The notes: generated by a model from the sequence alone, not told the origin. A DNA stretch of 64,000 bases from Cecembia calidifontis (GCF_004216715.1 NZ_SGXG01000001.1:4902501-4966500), one strand, 5' to 3'. Shown: positions 51,917 through 61,579, counted from the stretch's first letter. Program-made: numbers and translations.

Positions 51917-54643
51917 TTAAATCGGTAATTTATATTCCGAAAACTTATTCCCTGAGATGGTATAGATGGTGTAATCGTTTTGACCTCCTGAATATTTGAT
52001 CTCCACTTTATGGTCCCCAACGATCGGAAGGGTGTTAAGAAGCGTCCCTTCCAAATTGTACAGGTAAATAAACTCCTGGCTTTTGTCCACCACAACAAAA
52101 ATATTTTTGTCCGAACCGAAGGAGAAAAACTGAAATTCCAGGTTATCTGAAAAAACATCAATTGTAAAAACCGTTTTGTATTCACGGTCCATGACTGTCA
52201 CTTTATTGTACTCATGGACTACAAAAACATAACGGTCATCTTTCTGGTCTTTGATCAGGTAAAACTTGCTTTCGCGGTCAGGCCTCAAAAGCTGATTTCT
52301 ATAAGTCAATTCCCCTTTAAGATTTACCTGGACCACTTCTCCTTCCGTGGTAATGGTAACAAGGCGGCTTTCTTGCGCACTTCCTCTTTCGAGGAGAATA
52401 TAATCAGACGCCAATCCTTCTCCTAACCTGATAGGAGAACCCAATTCAGGCTCCCCCCTTCTATTAAAGAAATACAATTGCCCCCTGGAGGATAATGCTA
52501 CCATTCTATCGCCAACACCTGCAATTCTATGATGGGCAGGCGCCGAAGATACAGGGCCACTGATGGTTTTGGGATTCCATCCCTCTAAAGCTTTGCCGTT
52601 TTTATCCAATAGGAACAGATTCCCTTCTGCTGTGGCAATAAAATACCTGTAATCTCTTGAATTATTATAATCCACTAAATTGAGATGGGTAATGGTCTGG
52701 CCTTCTATTCGAACAGGGAATCCCGAAACCAAATTACCCAACCTGTCAATAATGTAAACCTGCTTCTCCGTAGCAAACAAAAGTTGGAGTTTCCCATTTT
52801 TATAAAAATCGACTTGATGGATGCCGGACACAATTGGACCATCCAAATTATAACCAAATACCTGCTCGCCTTCGGATGTCAGAAGGTACAAATTATGGGC
52901 TTCATCCTGCACTACAAATTCCTGACTGCGGTCAATAAAATTTTGTACGATTACAGGCCCGTAAATAAGCCGGTTACTGAATGAAACTGCCCTGTTTTCT
53001 GTCAATAATACATCTTGAACCGATTTGATGGGGTTCATGCTATAACCCAACTCCATGACAACCGCATTTTTCTTTCCCATTTCCTTGACACTCAGGTTAA
53101 GCAGTTCAAAGGATTTCAATTGAGGAGCATATTTTTGAAAAAAAGATTTCCAACTTGGAGAGCTATTTTCAATAACTGCAGTCCAAAACCGCTGGATATC
53201 GATCATAAAGAAAAAGCCGTTTTCCGGAGATATATTTTCAATCAGCCTCTTCTGATTGAGGGATTTGCCCCAAGTATAATCATTATGGACATCATCGATA
53301 AAAAGTTTCATGGCCTTGCTACTGTTCGCAAATACCAGCACATCATTGACTGAAGTAATATAAGTATCAGGAAAGCCCTGAAATTTACCTCCAAATAAAT
53401 GGGCAGGAAACTCTTCTGCTCCCACCATAAATATTTCCTGTTGCTGGTAGTAATCCAAAGGAGAATCTTCCAGGCCAGACCGATCCAAACTGGCATTGAA
53501 TGCTCTTAATAATTGGATCTTTTCCTGGATCTGATCGGACTGGATGAGGAGTATTTTATCTTGGGGCTCGTTGGCAATCAATTCAAAAAGGATAAATGCT
53601 ACTTCCCCCGTTAGGCCTTTCAAAAAACCTTGGTTCAGAAGCGACTTCTCAATATCTCCTTTTAGCGTACTGGTCCCCTTGAAGCCTTTATCCTCTATTT
53701 TAGAAAGCTGCTCAATATCTTTCAGGTGATATTGATGGTACACAGCTGTTCTATTGCTGATCAGGTTCTGGAAAGTTTTGGGATTGCCCGTGCTTGAAGC
53801 TTCAAAATCAAAACCCTTTCCATCCTGAAAATATGCCTGGCCTTCCATGACTACACGGTTGTCCAAAAACTTCAATTCAAGATTGGCAGAGACACCTTTT
53901 CTGGAGAAACTGTCAATCATTTTAAAATCGGTATTCCTACTAATCCCACTAATTATTTTGGCTATTGCCTGACCTGAAATCCTTATTACCCCCAAGCCTT
54001 TGGCACTGGGTAAAGCATCAAAAAGTTGCTTGTTATTCGATTTGAAATTTAATAGGTTACTATTTTGGGCGTAACGGATAGCATCCTCCACCAAAAAAGA
54101 GCTGTAACTGGCAACAAACACATTTCCGATCAAGGCATAACTCAGATTCCGCTCCAAATCAAGACTTTGGAATTCTTTGATCTCAATGTTGCTGTAACTC
54201 CTGGTGTTGATTCTGGAAAGAGGAGGCAAGTTATTCTCTAAATCCTTAAGAATCTCAAGATTTGAAAGGTCTTTGAAAGCAATGGTGTACAAAAAGTCAA
54301 ATTCCTCCCTTCCCACTGGGTGAAGTGAAAGCACAAATTGATTTCCTTTTAAAGCCCGCTCCAGTCTCCCTCCTTTCCCCAATAGGCTGTCCAGTGCCAT
54401 TACCTGATTTTGTGCATGATACAAAGAAGGCAGCTCTGAAATTCGGCTCCAAAACGGTTGAGTTACCAATTGATTCCATGCCATTACCGGCTCAGTAGTT
54501 TCAAAAACCAAAACCGCCTCTGAAGAAACAAGCTCAAGGGCATTTCTTTTTGAAAATGGAAAACCTGATTTAACAAAATAGAAAACTGCCCCTGCGATAC
54601 CAACCGCTATCAACAAGACGAAAACAATTCTTCTAGTACTCAC
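51917..54643 (-). CDS. Large membrane-anchored protein with propeller-like C-terminal half, unknown
   Basis: 908 residues, GTG start at 54643. One N-terminal membrane helix (RRIVFVLLIAVGIAGAVFYFV) leads into an exported region. The first 500 residues resemble the DUF3352-type lipoprotein-like domain (SSEAVLVFETTEPVMAWNQL, SYALIGNVFVASYSS). From about 560 on there are repeated strands with LYLLTSEGEQVFGYNLDG, QVYIIDRLGNLVSGFPV and GNLFLLDKNGKALEGW, a PQQ/WD-like beta-propeller. Function unknown; it is a single-gene unit closed by the hairpin at 51882. Confidence 0.7.
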   Translation of the reverse strand: MSTRRIVFVLLIAVGIAGAVFYFVKSGFPFSKRNALELVSSEAVLVFETTEPVMAWNQLVTQPFWSRISELPSLYHAQNQVMALDSLLGKGGRLERALKGNQFVLSLHPVGREEFDFLYTIAFKDLSNLEILKDLENNLPPLSRINTRSYSNIEIKEFQSLDLERNLSYALIGNVFVASYSSFLVEDAIRYAQNSNLLNFKSNNKQLFDALPSAKGLGVIRISGQAIAKIISGISRNTDFKMIDSFSRKGVSANLELKFLDNRVVMEGQAYFQDGKGFDFEASSTGNPKTFQNLISNRTAVYHQYHLKDIEQLSKIEDKGFKGTSTLKGDIEKSLLNQGFLKGLTGEVAFILFELIANEPQDKILLIQSDQIQEKIQLLRAFNASLDRSGLEDSPLDYYQQQEIFMVGAEEFPAHLFGGKFQGFPDTYITSVNDVLVFANSSKAMKLFIDDVHNDYTWGKSLNQKRLIENISPENGFFFMIDIQRFWTAVIENSSPSWKSFFQKYAPQLKSFELLNLSVKEMGKKNAVVMELGYSMNPIKSVQDVLLTENRAVSFSNRLIYGPVIVQNFIDRSQEFVVQDEAHNLYLLTSEGEQVFGYNLDGPIVSGIHQVDFYKNGKLQLLFATEKQVYIIDRLGNLVSGFPVRIEGQTITHLNLVDYNNSRDYRYFIATAEGNLFLLDKNGKALEGWNPKTISGPVSSAPAHHRIAGVGDRMVALSSRGQLYFFNRRGEPELGSPIRLGEGLASDYILLERGSAQESRLVTITTEGEVVQVNLKGELTYRNQLLRPDRESKFYLIKDQKDDRYVFVVHEYNKVTVMDREYKTVFTIDVFSDNLEFQFFSFGSDKNIFVVVDKSQEFIYLYNLEGTLLNTLPIVGDHKVEIKYSGGQNDYTIYTISGNKFSEYKLPI

Positions 54644-54692
54644 TTAAACCTATTCTTTATTGCAAGATTCAATTTTTCAAGTCAAAATAAAC

Positions 54693-54721
54693 AAAAAATC
54701 CCGATTTGAAACCGGGATTTT
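54693..54721 (-). terminator. Intrinsic terminator of mdh
   Basis: Stem AAAATCCCG (54695-54703) and CGGGATTTT (54713-54721), preceded by further A residues on the plus strand. It lies 21 bp after the mdh stop and supplies a U tail in the minus direction. Confidence 0.88.
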
Positions 54722-54742
54722 GATAATCTATTTGATCGGAAT

Positions 54743-55681
54743 TTATTTAGTGGAAAGTTTGTCCAATACATTCATCACTTCTTTCACATGACCTCTGGAA
54801 ACTTCCAACAAAGCTTTTTCATCAGCATTCAGATCAAGCTCGATAACTTTTTCAACGCCATTTTTGCCAAGAATAACCGGTACGCCAAGGTAGCAGTCAT
54901 CAATTCCATACTCACCTTCCAGCTTGATACATACTGGGAATACCCTCCTTTGGTTCTTTAAGATAGATTCTACCATCTGAGCCGCAGCAGAACCTGGCGC
55001 ATACCAAGCAGATGTTCCCATCAATTTCACCAATTCACCACCGCCGAATTTTGTTCTTTCGATGATGGCATCCAGTCTGTCCTTAGCTATCAATTCTGTC
55101 ACAGGAATACCAGCTACAGTTGTATATCTGGGTAGTGGAACCATGGTATCACCATGACCGCCCAATAAAATGGCCTGAATTTCCTTGGAAGAAATGTTCA
55201 GCTCATCAGCAATGAAAGCCCTGTACCTGGCAGTATCCAAAATACCGGCCATTCCCATTACTTTGGTTCTTGGCAGCCTGGAAGTAATGTGTGCCTGATA
55301 AGTCATCACATCCAATGGATTGGATACCACAATGATGATGGCATTTGGAGAATGCTTGATCACATTTTCAGTAACAGATTTAACGATACCTGCATTGGTT
55401 TCAATCAAGTCATCCCTGGTCATACCAGGTTTTCTTGGAAGACCGGATGTAATAACTACAACATCAGAATCTGCTGTCTTACTGTAGTCATTGGTACTTC
55501 CTATTGTCCTGCTGTCATATTGATTGATAGGTGCCTTTTGCCAGATATCAAGTGCCTTGCCTTCAGCAACTCCTTCTTTGATATCTACCAAAACGATCTG
55601 CTCAGCGATTTCTCTGTATGCCAACACATCTGCACAGGTGGCCCCTACATTACCGGCACCTACTACGGTTACTTTAGTCAT
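54743..55681 (-). CDS. mdh: Malate dehydrogenase
   Basis: 312 residues of the lactate-dehydrogenase-like MDH type. It oxidises malate to oxaloacetate with NAD+ in the TCA cycle. Motifs: KVTVVGAGNVGATCADVLA (NAD loop), VITSGLPRKPGMTRDDLIE (Arg-containing substrate loop), VVSNPLDVMTYQ, GILDTARYRAFIA (Asp and Arg) and LLGGHGDTMVPL (catalytic His). The ATG at 55681 opens directly into the fold; in-frame sequence upstream to 55783 is not family-like. It is a single transcription unit. Confidence 0.97.
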   Translation of the reverse strand: MTKVTVVGAGNVGATCADVLAYREIAEQIVLVDIKEGVAEGKALDIWQKAPINQYDSRTIGSTNDYSKTADSDVVVITSGLPRKPGMTRDDLIETNAGIVKSVTENVIKHSPNAIIIVVSNPLDVMTYQAHITSRLPRTKVMGMAGILDTARYRAFIADELNISSKEIQAILLGGHGDTMVPLPRYTTVAGIPVTELIAKDRLDAIIERTKFGGGELVKLMGTSAWYAPGSAAAQMVESILKNQRRVFPVCIKLEGEYGIDDCYLGVPVILGKNGVEKVIELDLNADEKALLEVSRGHVKEVMNVLDKLSTK

Positions 55682-55828
55682 GATGATGGATTTATTTTTA
55701 AGTTTTAACATTTGTTTCAAAAGCGTCGCTAAGTTATTAAACAAAGGAGATTTAATAAAACAATCCCTTTGAATACTTGTCAATTAAGCAGATGATCTTG
55801 CTAAACCATATAGACGGCTTGGATAAAA

Positions 55829-56365
55829 CTACCTTGTTTCCTCTTTGTTTCTATCAAACATCTCCTGGAGATTAAAAAACCCAAAAGAGTTCCGATAGGA
55901 TTTGAAAAGTCTTTTGTTGTTCTGGTTATAAAACTCCGCCAAAGAAGTCATCATTTTAGCCTTGATTTTAGGATAACTGTCAAACACCTCCTGAATGGCA
56001 AAATGAGGAAGCACCAACAGTTCAGCCTCTTCTGATGCCACTATTGCTGTATATATCCTGGTCACATTCTCAAGCAGAGAGTTTTCACCAAAAAATTCCC
56101 CTTTATTAACTTCATTGATGATTTCGAAATTTTCCTTGATATCAATGGTGAGATTGATCCTTCCAGATTTGACCACATACAGGGCCTGACTGGGATCCCC
56201 ACTAAAAAAGACCACCTCATCTCTCCTGTATTTTCTTTCGTGTAAAGCCGTCAGGAACCTGGCCATTTCCATATTTTTAAGCTTTTCGAAAAGCATGACC
56301 TGAGACAAAAACTGAAAAGTTTCCAGTTCACTGACACTAAAAGTTCTTGAAAATGGATTGATCAT
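55829..56365 (-). CDS. Cyclic-nucleotide-binding domain protein without DNA-binding domain
   Basis: 178 residues. One CRP-type cNMP fold is seen: FEKLKNMEMARFLTAL, then KYRRDEVVFFSGDPSQALYVVKSGRINL and NKGEFFGENSLLENVTRIYTAIVAS, the last being the phosphate-binding cassette region (canonical pattern GE-x-A-L, here GENSLL). A C-terminal helix bundle follows, but there is no helix-turn-helix, so it is not a normal CRP regulator. It starts four bases inside the tilS stop (ATGA). It may be a ligand-sensing or dimerising module; partner unknown. Confidence 0.85.
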   Translation of the reverse strand: MINPFSRTFSVSELETFQFLSQVMLFEKLKNMEMARFLTALHERKYRRDEVVFFSGDPSQALYVVKSGRINLTIDIKENFEIINEVNKGEFFGENSLLENVTRIYTAIVASEEAELLVLPHFAIQEVFDSYPKIKAKMMTSLAEFYNQNNKRLFKSYRNSFGFFNLQEMFDRNKEETR

Positions 56366-57684
56366 GAATGTATCTTTTTAAAGTACAGGATATTTTTGGT
56401 GGTGGAATCACATTTAAATTTTTCACTGATTCTGTAACCCAAAACCCAGGCCACCTCATTTCCGCTCAACAAAACAGCTACCTTCCTCTTTTCGATCAAA
56501 GGAACTTTCAAATCTATTAATAAATCAGATATTTTTTTCTCTGATTTCATGCCTAAGGGGACTATTTTATCCCCTAACTCCCATCTCCTAACGGTAAGCG
56601 GAAAAGAAAGTTTATCTCTATCCAGCATCGCGTTTTCTGCATTCCTGTCTATTTCAACGTCTCCGTTCAAATATAGGATATCAAACCTGCCGGCATTAAG
56701 CTCTACCCTGATATCATTTTTTTCAATACTCACCGGCTCCCAGTCAATTTCAAGCTTTCCTAAAATCAAACGCTCCCGGTCAACATTGAGCATAAATTCC
56801 CTGGAATAAAAAACCTTGCCGGAGTGTCCATTTTCGGCAGTTTCCAGAATATCTTCAACTTCGGAAAAGCCAAATCCATAATCTCTCAACCAATAAAATA
56901 AAAGAGAATGTTTTCCAGGCAAATAGGAAAGATGCTTAAACTCCAGAATCTGATATCCCTCTTGATGGAGAATATGCTGGTCTCTCCAATCCCCATAAAG
57001 GTGGAAAAATGCCTTACCTGTATCCTTCAACCTTTTGAAGCTTTTGTCCAAACTATCCATACCCTCCGGAAACCTGGCCTCAATCAAAGGGAACACTTCA
57101 TTCCTTAAATAATTTCTTTTGTAATCGCTTTTTAGGTTAGAACTGTCCTCTCTCCACTGATATCCATTTGAAGTCATGAAATCGAGTATTTCTGATCTAT
57201 GAAAGGGGAGCAAAGGGCGGATGATCCTTCCCCTTCTTTCGGACATTCCATATGTCCCTTCAATTCCGGTACCTCTCAACAAATTAAGAAATACGGTTTC
57301 TATTTGATCCTCAAAATGGTGGGCCACTAATATTCCCTGAAGGTTCCTTTCCTGAACAAGTTCTTCAAACCAGCTATACCGGATATCTCTTGCGGTCATT
57401 TGTACCGAAGTACTGCTTTTTTCAAAAGAAGTATCATCCACTTTTTTCAGGTGAAAGGGCAAACCCCATGATTCCGCCAGCTTTTTAACAAAAGATTCAT
57501 CTCCATCACTCTCAGAACCACGAAGTCCGTAATTGACATGTGCAATTTCAAAATTGAAACTTGCAGATTTGAGCAAGTAAGCTAGCGCCACGCTGTCAAT
57601 CCCACCACTTAGTCCCAATAAATAAGTGGATTCTGGATCTAAAAGATTTTTTTTCCGTATATGTTCGATAAAAAGACTTACCAT
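56362..57684 (-). CDS. tilS: tRNA(Ile)-lysidine synthetase
   Basis: 440 residues. It modifies C34 of the tRNA-Ile CAU anticodon to lysidine so that it reads AUA. The PP-loop SGGIDSVALAYLL is at about 26-38. LVAHHFEDQIETVFLNLLRGTGIEG and RIIRPLL are the family core, and a C-terminal TilS domain (ELGDKIVPLGMKSEKKISDLLIDLKVP) completes it. An essential gene in most bacteria. It is divergent from the OstA-like gene, with 49 bp between starts. Confidence 0.95.
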   Translation of the reverse strand: MVSLFIEHIRKKNLLDPESTYLLGLSGGIDSVALAYLLKSASFNFEIAHVNYGLRGSESDGDESFVKKLAESWGLPFHLKKVDDTSFEKSSTSVQMTARDIRYSWFEELVQERNLQGILVAHHFEDQIETVFLNLLRGTGIEGTYGMSERRGRIIRPLLPFHRSEILDFMTSNGYQWREDSSNLKSDYKRNYLRNEVFPLIEARFPEGMDSLDKSFKRLKDTGKAFFHLYGDWRDQHILHQEGYQILEFKHLSYLPGKHSLLFYWLRDYGFGFSEVEDILETAENGHSGKVFYSREFMLNVDRERLILGKLEIDWEPVSIEKNDIRVELNAGRFDILYLNGDVEIDRNAENAMLDRDKLSFPLTVRRWELGDKIVPLGMKSEKKISDLLIDLKVPLIEKRKVAVLLSGNEVAWVLGYRISEKFKCDSTTKNILYFKKIHS

Positions 57685-57707
57685 AACCCAAAAATATCAT
57701 TTTTAGC

Positions 57708-57715
57708 TAATTTTG
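57708..57715 (+). promoter_or_regulatory. -7 element TAATTTTG ahead of the OstA-like gene
   Basis: A perfect TAnnTTTG match ends 18 bp before the ATG at 57734, in the 49-bp divergent gap with tilS. No TTTG at the proper spacing was found, so the call rests on one box. Confidence 0.42.
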
Positions 57716-57733
57716 TCGCTGAGCTGATTTCTA

Positions 57734-59377
57734 ATGATTAAAAAGAACACATTCTTTCTTCTTTCTCTTTGCCTCTTATTCATTTCAGGTGCAATGGCCC
57801 AGCAGAGTAATATGCTGGAAATCCAACAGGCAGACCTTTTGCAAGGGGCAAGTGGATTTGAAAGGCTGCTCAATAATGTAAGAATGAAGCATCAAAACTC
57901 GCTGATTTACTGTGATTCTGCTCATTTTTATAGAGCTGAGAACAGGGCCCAACTTTATGGCCGGGTGCGCATTGTAGACACCAATGACCCAGTGGTAACC
58001 ACGAGCAACTATGCAGAATATGATGGGTTTACAAAAATCGCAAAGCTGCGGAATAATGTGGTTTTCAAGAATCAAGAAACAACCCTGTATACAGATTTTT
58101 TAGATTATAACAGGGAAACGGGCATTGCCAGTTATTTCAATAACGGCAAAGTAGTGGATTCCACGAATGTACTTACCAGTATTAATGCGACTTATGACAC
58201 CAGGATCGAGCGGATTACTTTCACTGATGATGTCATTTTGGTGAATCCAGATTACACCATGAAGACCAATTTTTTGATTTATATGACTGTTCCAAAAACA
58301 GCAGAAACTGTTGGCTTGACCAATATTGTGTCCGCAGAAGGGGATAAACTGAATGCTCAGAAAGGAAGTTTTTACGATACAGAAAGAAAGCAATTCCGAT
58401 TTTACGAGGGAGATGTGGAAACAGAGACCAGCAAAGTATATGCTGAAATCCTCTTCTATGATGAATTGGCAAAATATTATGAAGGAAGGATCAATGTCAG
58501 TCTGTTCAACAAAGAACGGCAGGTAGAAATTTTTGGAGATGAAGGAAAATATTGGGAGGACAGGAAATACAGCCTGGTTTATGGGAATGCCATGGTCCAG
58601 AAATACTTCGAAAAGGATACGCTTTATATGATTGCGGACACCCTGATCTCCCAGGATAGCGAAAATGCGGATGAGCGGTTCCTATTGGCCTACAATAGGG
58701 TCAAAATGATCAAATCTGACCTTTACGGTATCACTGACTCTTTGGCTTATATTTATTCTGATTCTACCATTTTCCTTTACAAAGATCCGGTCATATGGAA
58801 TGATAAAAGTCAGATTACAGCAGACAGTGTACGCTTTTTGATCGCTAATGAGGAAATCGACAGGGTTTACCTTAATAGAAGGGCCTTCAACATCACCAAA
58901 GACACCCTAGGCAACTTCAATCAGATCAAAGGGCGTAAAATGACCGGTTACTTTTCAGAAGGTCAGATCAGCAGGTTTCATGTGGAAGGAAATGGTGAAT
59001 CCATTTATTTTGACATTGTCGGGGATTCCGTGTTGAGGGGCATGAACAAAATGCTCTGCGCGAACATCATGATGTTTTTTGAAGACGGGAATATCAAAAG
59101 GATCAATTGGTTGGTCAAACCGGAAGGGGCTTTCAATCCACCCCACATGATCAAAGAAGAAGACAAAAAACTGGAAGGCTTCGTCTGGAGAGAAGATGAA
59201 AAACCCAACATGGAGCAGATTTTTGCCTGGCGTACACCCAAGAGAAGGGAAGAAGATCAAAAAAATCTTTTTGAGCAACCGTTAATCAACATTCCCTTCC
59301 CAGATGAGGAAGAAATACAAAAATCTATACAGGAAAAGTTAAATTCTCAAGAAGAAAAGAATACATCCCGCCGATAG
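57734..59377 (+). CDS. OstA-like protein (LptA/LptD-N family), LPS transport
   Basis: 547 residues, signal peptide ending in GAMAQ. Repeated strands follow of the OstA beta-jellyroll (NSLIYCDSAHFYRAENRAQLYGRV, TSNYAEYDGFTKIAKLRNNVVF, IYSDSTIFLYKDPVIWNDKSQITADSVRF), the fold of LptA and the LptD N-domain that guides LPS across the periplasm. It is much longer than E. coli LptA (185) and has a Glu/Lys-rich tail instead of a barrel. It is an outlier to LptD in length, but the repeat pattern is clear. In Bacteroidota it is a separate periplasmic protein. Confidence 0.9.
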   Translation: MIKKNTFFLLSLCLLFISGAMAQQSNMLEIQQADLLQGASGFERLLNNVRMKHQNSLIYCDSAHFYRAENRAQLYGRVRIVDTNDPVVTTSNYAEYDGFTKIAKLRNNVVFKNQETTLYTDFLDYNRETGIASYFNNGKVVDSTNVLTSINATYDTRIERITFTDDVILVNPDYTMKTNFLIYMTVPKTAETVGLTNIVSAEGDKLNAQKGSFYDTERKQFRFYEGDVETETSKVYAEILFYDELAKYYEGRINVSLFNKERQVEIFGDEGKYWEDRKYSLVYGNAMVQKYFEKDTLYMIADTLISQDSENADERFLLAYNRVKMIKSDLYGITDSLAYIYSDSTIFLYKDPVIWNDKSQITADSVRFLIANEEIDRVYLNRRAFNITKDTLGNFNQIKGRKMTGYFSEGQISRFHVEGNGESIYFDIVGDSVLRGMNKMLCANIMMFFEDGNIKRINWLVKPEGAFNPPHMIKEEDKKLEGFVWREDEKPNMEQIFAWRTPKRREEDQKNLFEQPLINIPFPDEEEIQKSIQEKLNSQEEKNTSRR

Positions 59378-59438
59378 GAAAACGAAAATTTTTTCGGAAC
59401 GATTTTAGCAGGAAAAAATTTTATCAACCTTAACAAAA

Positions 59439-59459
59439 TTTAACCCGCAAGTGGTTAAA
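59439..59459. promoter_or_regulatory. Inverted repeat upstream of the T9SS cargo gene
   Basis: TTTAACC (59439-59445) and GGTTAAA (59453-59459) are perfect inverted copies with a 7-nt centre, about 85 bp before the ATG at 59544. It is a plausible dimer site but short and AT-rich. No nearby Bacteroidota promoter box was found. Confidence 0.3.
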
Positions 59460-59543
59460 AGTTCGAACCAATTTGGTAAATTTATACGTAACAGAATTAA
59501 ACCCAGAGGGAAACAAAACATAGGCTTATTGATAAAACTCTAC

Positions 59544-60251
59544 ATGAAAAATATTTTGGCACTACTCACCTGCATGATTATGCTATTCCCAGTATGGGGC
59601 GTGGCTCAGGTGCGTGTTTTGTCTGAAAATATTGAATTCAGCGGAAAAATAGGCAGCTCCCAAAGAAAATCCCTTATCATTCAAAACGAATCCAGCCAAA
59701 CTAAAGAATATTCACTCAAATTTTTAAGAGGGAATATTGGTTCTTCACAAAATGTAAAAATCTGTATTGGGGAAAAATGCTACGATCCCAAAAAAGAATT
59801 GGGCAAATTAAAAATCACTTTAAAGCCCAACGAAATTTTCACAGATCTGTATTTGGAATTTGAAATGGGCATCAGTGAAGTCAAAGGAAGTTTCGACCTG
59901 CAGTTTGCCAACATTGCCAATGTCAGAGATGTATTTCAAATAGAAGCTGTCTATGAAGTATATAACCCTATTGAAGATGAAACCAACCATAAGGATATCT
60001 CTTTGGGAAGTGTTTATCCAAATCCAAGCCATAGGATAGCTCAAATTGATTATGAATTTAAAAACCCCAATGCAAAAGCCAAGATTGCCATCAACAGTTT
60101 CATTGGAAATCCCATCGCGGAATATGAGTTGGATCCGCATCAAAAGACCTTGGTCATCAATGTTGCAGACTTGAACCCAGGGGTATATTTTTACACCTTA
60201 TTCGTAGATAACAAAAATATTGTCACCAAAAAACTCGTTGTGAAGAAGTAA
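59544..60251 (+). CDS. Type IX secretion cargo protein with C-terminal sorting domain
   Basis: 235 residues from the ATG at 59544, with a signal peptide (MLFPVWGVAQ). The N-terminal 150 residues are a small beta-sandwich of unknown role. The last 75 are a Por-secretion/T9SS type A sorting domain: SLGSVYPNPSH, AKIAINSFIGNPIAEYEL, VADLNPGVYFYTLFVDNKNIVTKKLVVKK. This targets the protein through the outer membrane to the surface or medium. The T9SS machinery itself is not in this window. Confidence 0.9.
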   Translation: MKNILALLTCMIMLFPVWGVAQVRVLSENIEFSGKIGSSQRKSLIIQNESSQTKEYSLKFLRGNIGSSQNVKICIGEKCYDPKKELGKLKITLKPNEIFTDLYLEFEMGISEVKGSFDLQFANIANVRDVFQIEAVYEVYNPIEDETNHKDISLGSVYPNPSHRIAQIDYEFKNPNAKAKIAINSFIGNPIAEYELDPHQKTLVINVADLNPGVYFYTLFVDNKNIVTKKLVVKK

Positions 60252-60275
60252 ACCGGTTAAGCACAACAGGTTTAA

Positions 60276-60306
60276 TTTGATAACAATGATTTATCCCTTA
60301 TATTTG
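60276..60306 (+). promoter_or_regulatory. Bacteroidota consensus promoter ahead of bamD
   Basis: TTTG (60276-60279), a 19-bp spacer, then TATATTTG (60299-60306): both boxes match the TTTG/TAnnTTTG consensus at the best spacing. The -7 box ends 15 bp before the bamD ATG at 60322. This is the clearest promoter in the window and should drive bamD-rpoZ-coaBC. Confidence 0.85.
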
Positions 60307-60321
60307 CGCCTCCAAAAAAAC

Positions 60322-61239
60322 ATGAAAGTAAACAAATCAACTATACTGCTGGTATTTACCCTAACCCTACTGTCTTCTTGTGGGAAATTCTACAAGTTGG
60401 AAAAAAGCACCAACTGGGAAGAGCTCTATGAGGCGGCCAACGATTACTACAACAAGGGAGAATTCAGCAGGGCCATCATCCTTTATGATAAGGTCCTACC
60501 AGTCATTAGGGGGAGTGAAAAAGCGGAACTTGCCGATTTCAATTATGCCTACAGCCACTTCCGGACCAAAAGATATATTGAAGCAGCTGGCTATTTCAAT
60601 ACGTTTTATCAGACCTACAACAGAAGCCCTTTAGCGGAAGAAGCCCTATTCATGAATGCCTATTCCCTCTATTTGGACTCTCCTGATTACAACCTGGATC
60701 AGAAAAGTAGTCGAGACGCGGTGAATGCCATACAGCTTTTCATCAATAGATTCCCTCAGTCAGATTCTTATGAGCGGGCAATGACCATGATTGAAGACCT
60801 TCAAAAAAGGTTTGAAGAAAAAGCCTACCAGGAATCTATGCTCTACTTGAGATTGACCGAAGGACTGTATCCAGGTGATTTTTACAGGGCATGTATTATC
60901 AATTTCCAAAATTTCGCGAAGGAATTTCCTGACAGTAAATACAATGAGGAGTTGGCCTACAAATTGGTCGAGGTTTCTCTCAGCTATGGACAGCGAAGTG
61001 TTTTTGACAAAAAAGAAGATAGACTGAATGATGTTTTCAAATTTGCTGATCAATTCAAAAGAAGATATCCTGAGAGCAAATATTTAGGAGCTATCCAACC
61101 CATTGTCAACAAAGCGGAGAAGGAATTGACTGCCCATCTCAAGCTTAAAAAAGAATATGAGGAAGCATTGGCCAAAGCTAAACTAGAGGAACAGGATAAA
61201 ACTGCCCCTTCAGCTGAAGTCAACGAAAAGAAAAAATAG
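60322..61239 (+). CDS. bamD: Outer membrane protein assembly factor BamD
   Basis: 305 residues with an LSSC lipobox. TPR-like helices follow (WEELYEAANDYYNKGEFSRAIILYDKVLP, AYSHFRTKRYIEAAGYFNTFYQTY, DAVNAIQLFINRFPQSDSYERAMTMI). The family mark is a lipoprotein TPR rod that works with BamA to insert barrels. A Lys/Glu-rich helical tail ends the protein (KKEYEEALAKAKLEEQDK). The ATG at 60322 sits just after the consensus promoter. rpoZ starts 25 bp after its stop. Confidence 0.93.
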   Translation: MKVNKSTILLVFTLTLLSSCGKFYKLEKSTNWEELYEAANDYYNKGEFSRAIILYDKVLPVIRGSEKAELADFNYAYSHFRTKRYIEAAGYFNTFYQTYNRSPLAEEALFMNAYSLYLDSPDYNLDQKSSRDAVNAIQLFINRFPQSDSYERAMTMIEDLQKRFEEKAYQESMLYLRLTEGLYPGDFYRACIINFQNFAKEFPDSKYNEELAYKLVEVSLSYGQRSVFDKKEDRLNDVFKFADQFKRRYPESKYLGAIQPIVNKAEKELTAHLKLKKEYEEALAKAKLEEQDKTAPSAEVNEKKK

Positions 61240-61264
61240 AACTGAAATTAAAAACAATCAATAT

Positions 61265-61579
61265 ATGGCAATCAATCCATCCATCATCACAAGAGATCTG
61301 GACAAAATTTCAGAACCTACTGGCAATATTTATGAATCTATTCATATCATTGGCCAAAGGGCAAAGCAGATTTCTTCTTCCATGAAAGAAGAACTGAACA
61401 ACAAGCTTTCTGAGTTTGCCTCCACCGTAGATAACCTGGAAGAGGTTTTTGAAAACAAAGAGCAAATAGAAATCTCAAAGTTTTATGAAAGGATGCCAAA
61501 ACCTAGTACATTAGCAATGGAAGAGTTCTTGGAAGGGAAATTATATTTCCGCTATCCGGACGAAACTGTTGAAGAATAA
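61265..61579 (+). CDS. rpoZ: RNA polymerase omega subunit
   Basis: 104 residues of the Rpb6/omega type used by Bacteroidota. The Asn-Ile-Tyr-Glu-Ser and IIGQRAKQISSSMKEEL segment is the conserved core that clamps the beta-prime tail. KPSTLAMEEFLEGKLYFRYPDE is the usual C-terminal block. It lies between bamD and coaBC; the stop overlaps the coaBC start (TAATG). Confidence 0.9.
   Translation: MAINPSIITRDLDKISEPTGNIYESIHIIGQRAKQISSSMKEELNNKLSEFASTVDNLEEVFENKEQIEISKFYERMPKPSTLAMEEFLEGKLYFRYPDETVEE

Noticed and set aside
57689..57696. TATTTTTG on the minus strand as the tilS promoter
   Set aside because: It matches the -7 box but ends five bases before the start codon and lacks an upstream TTTG.
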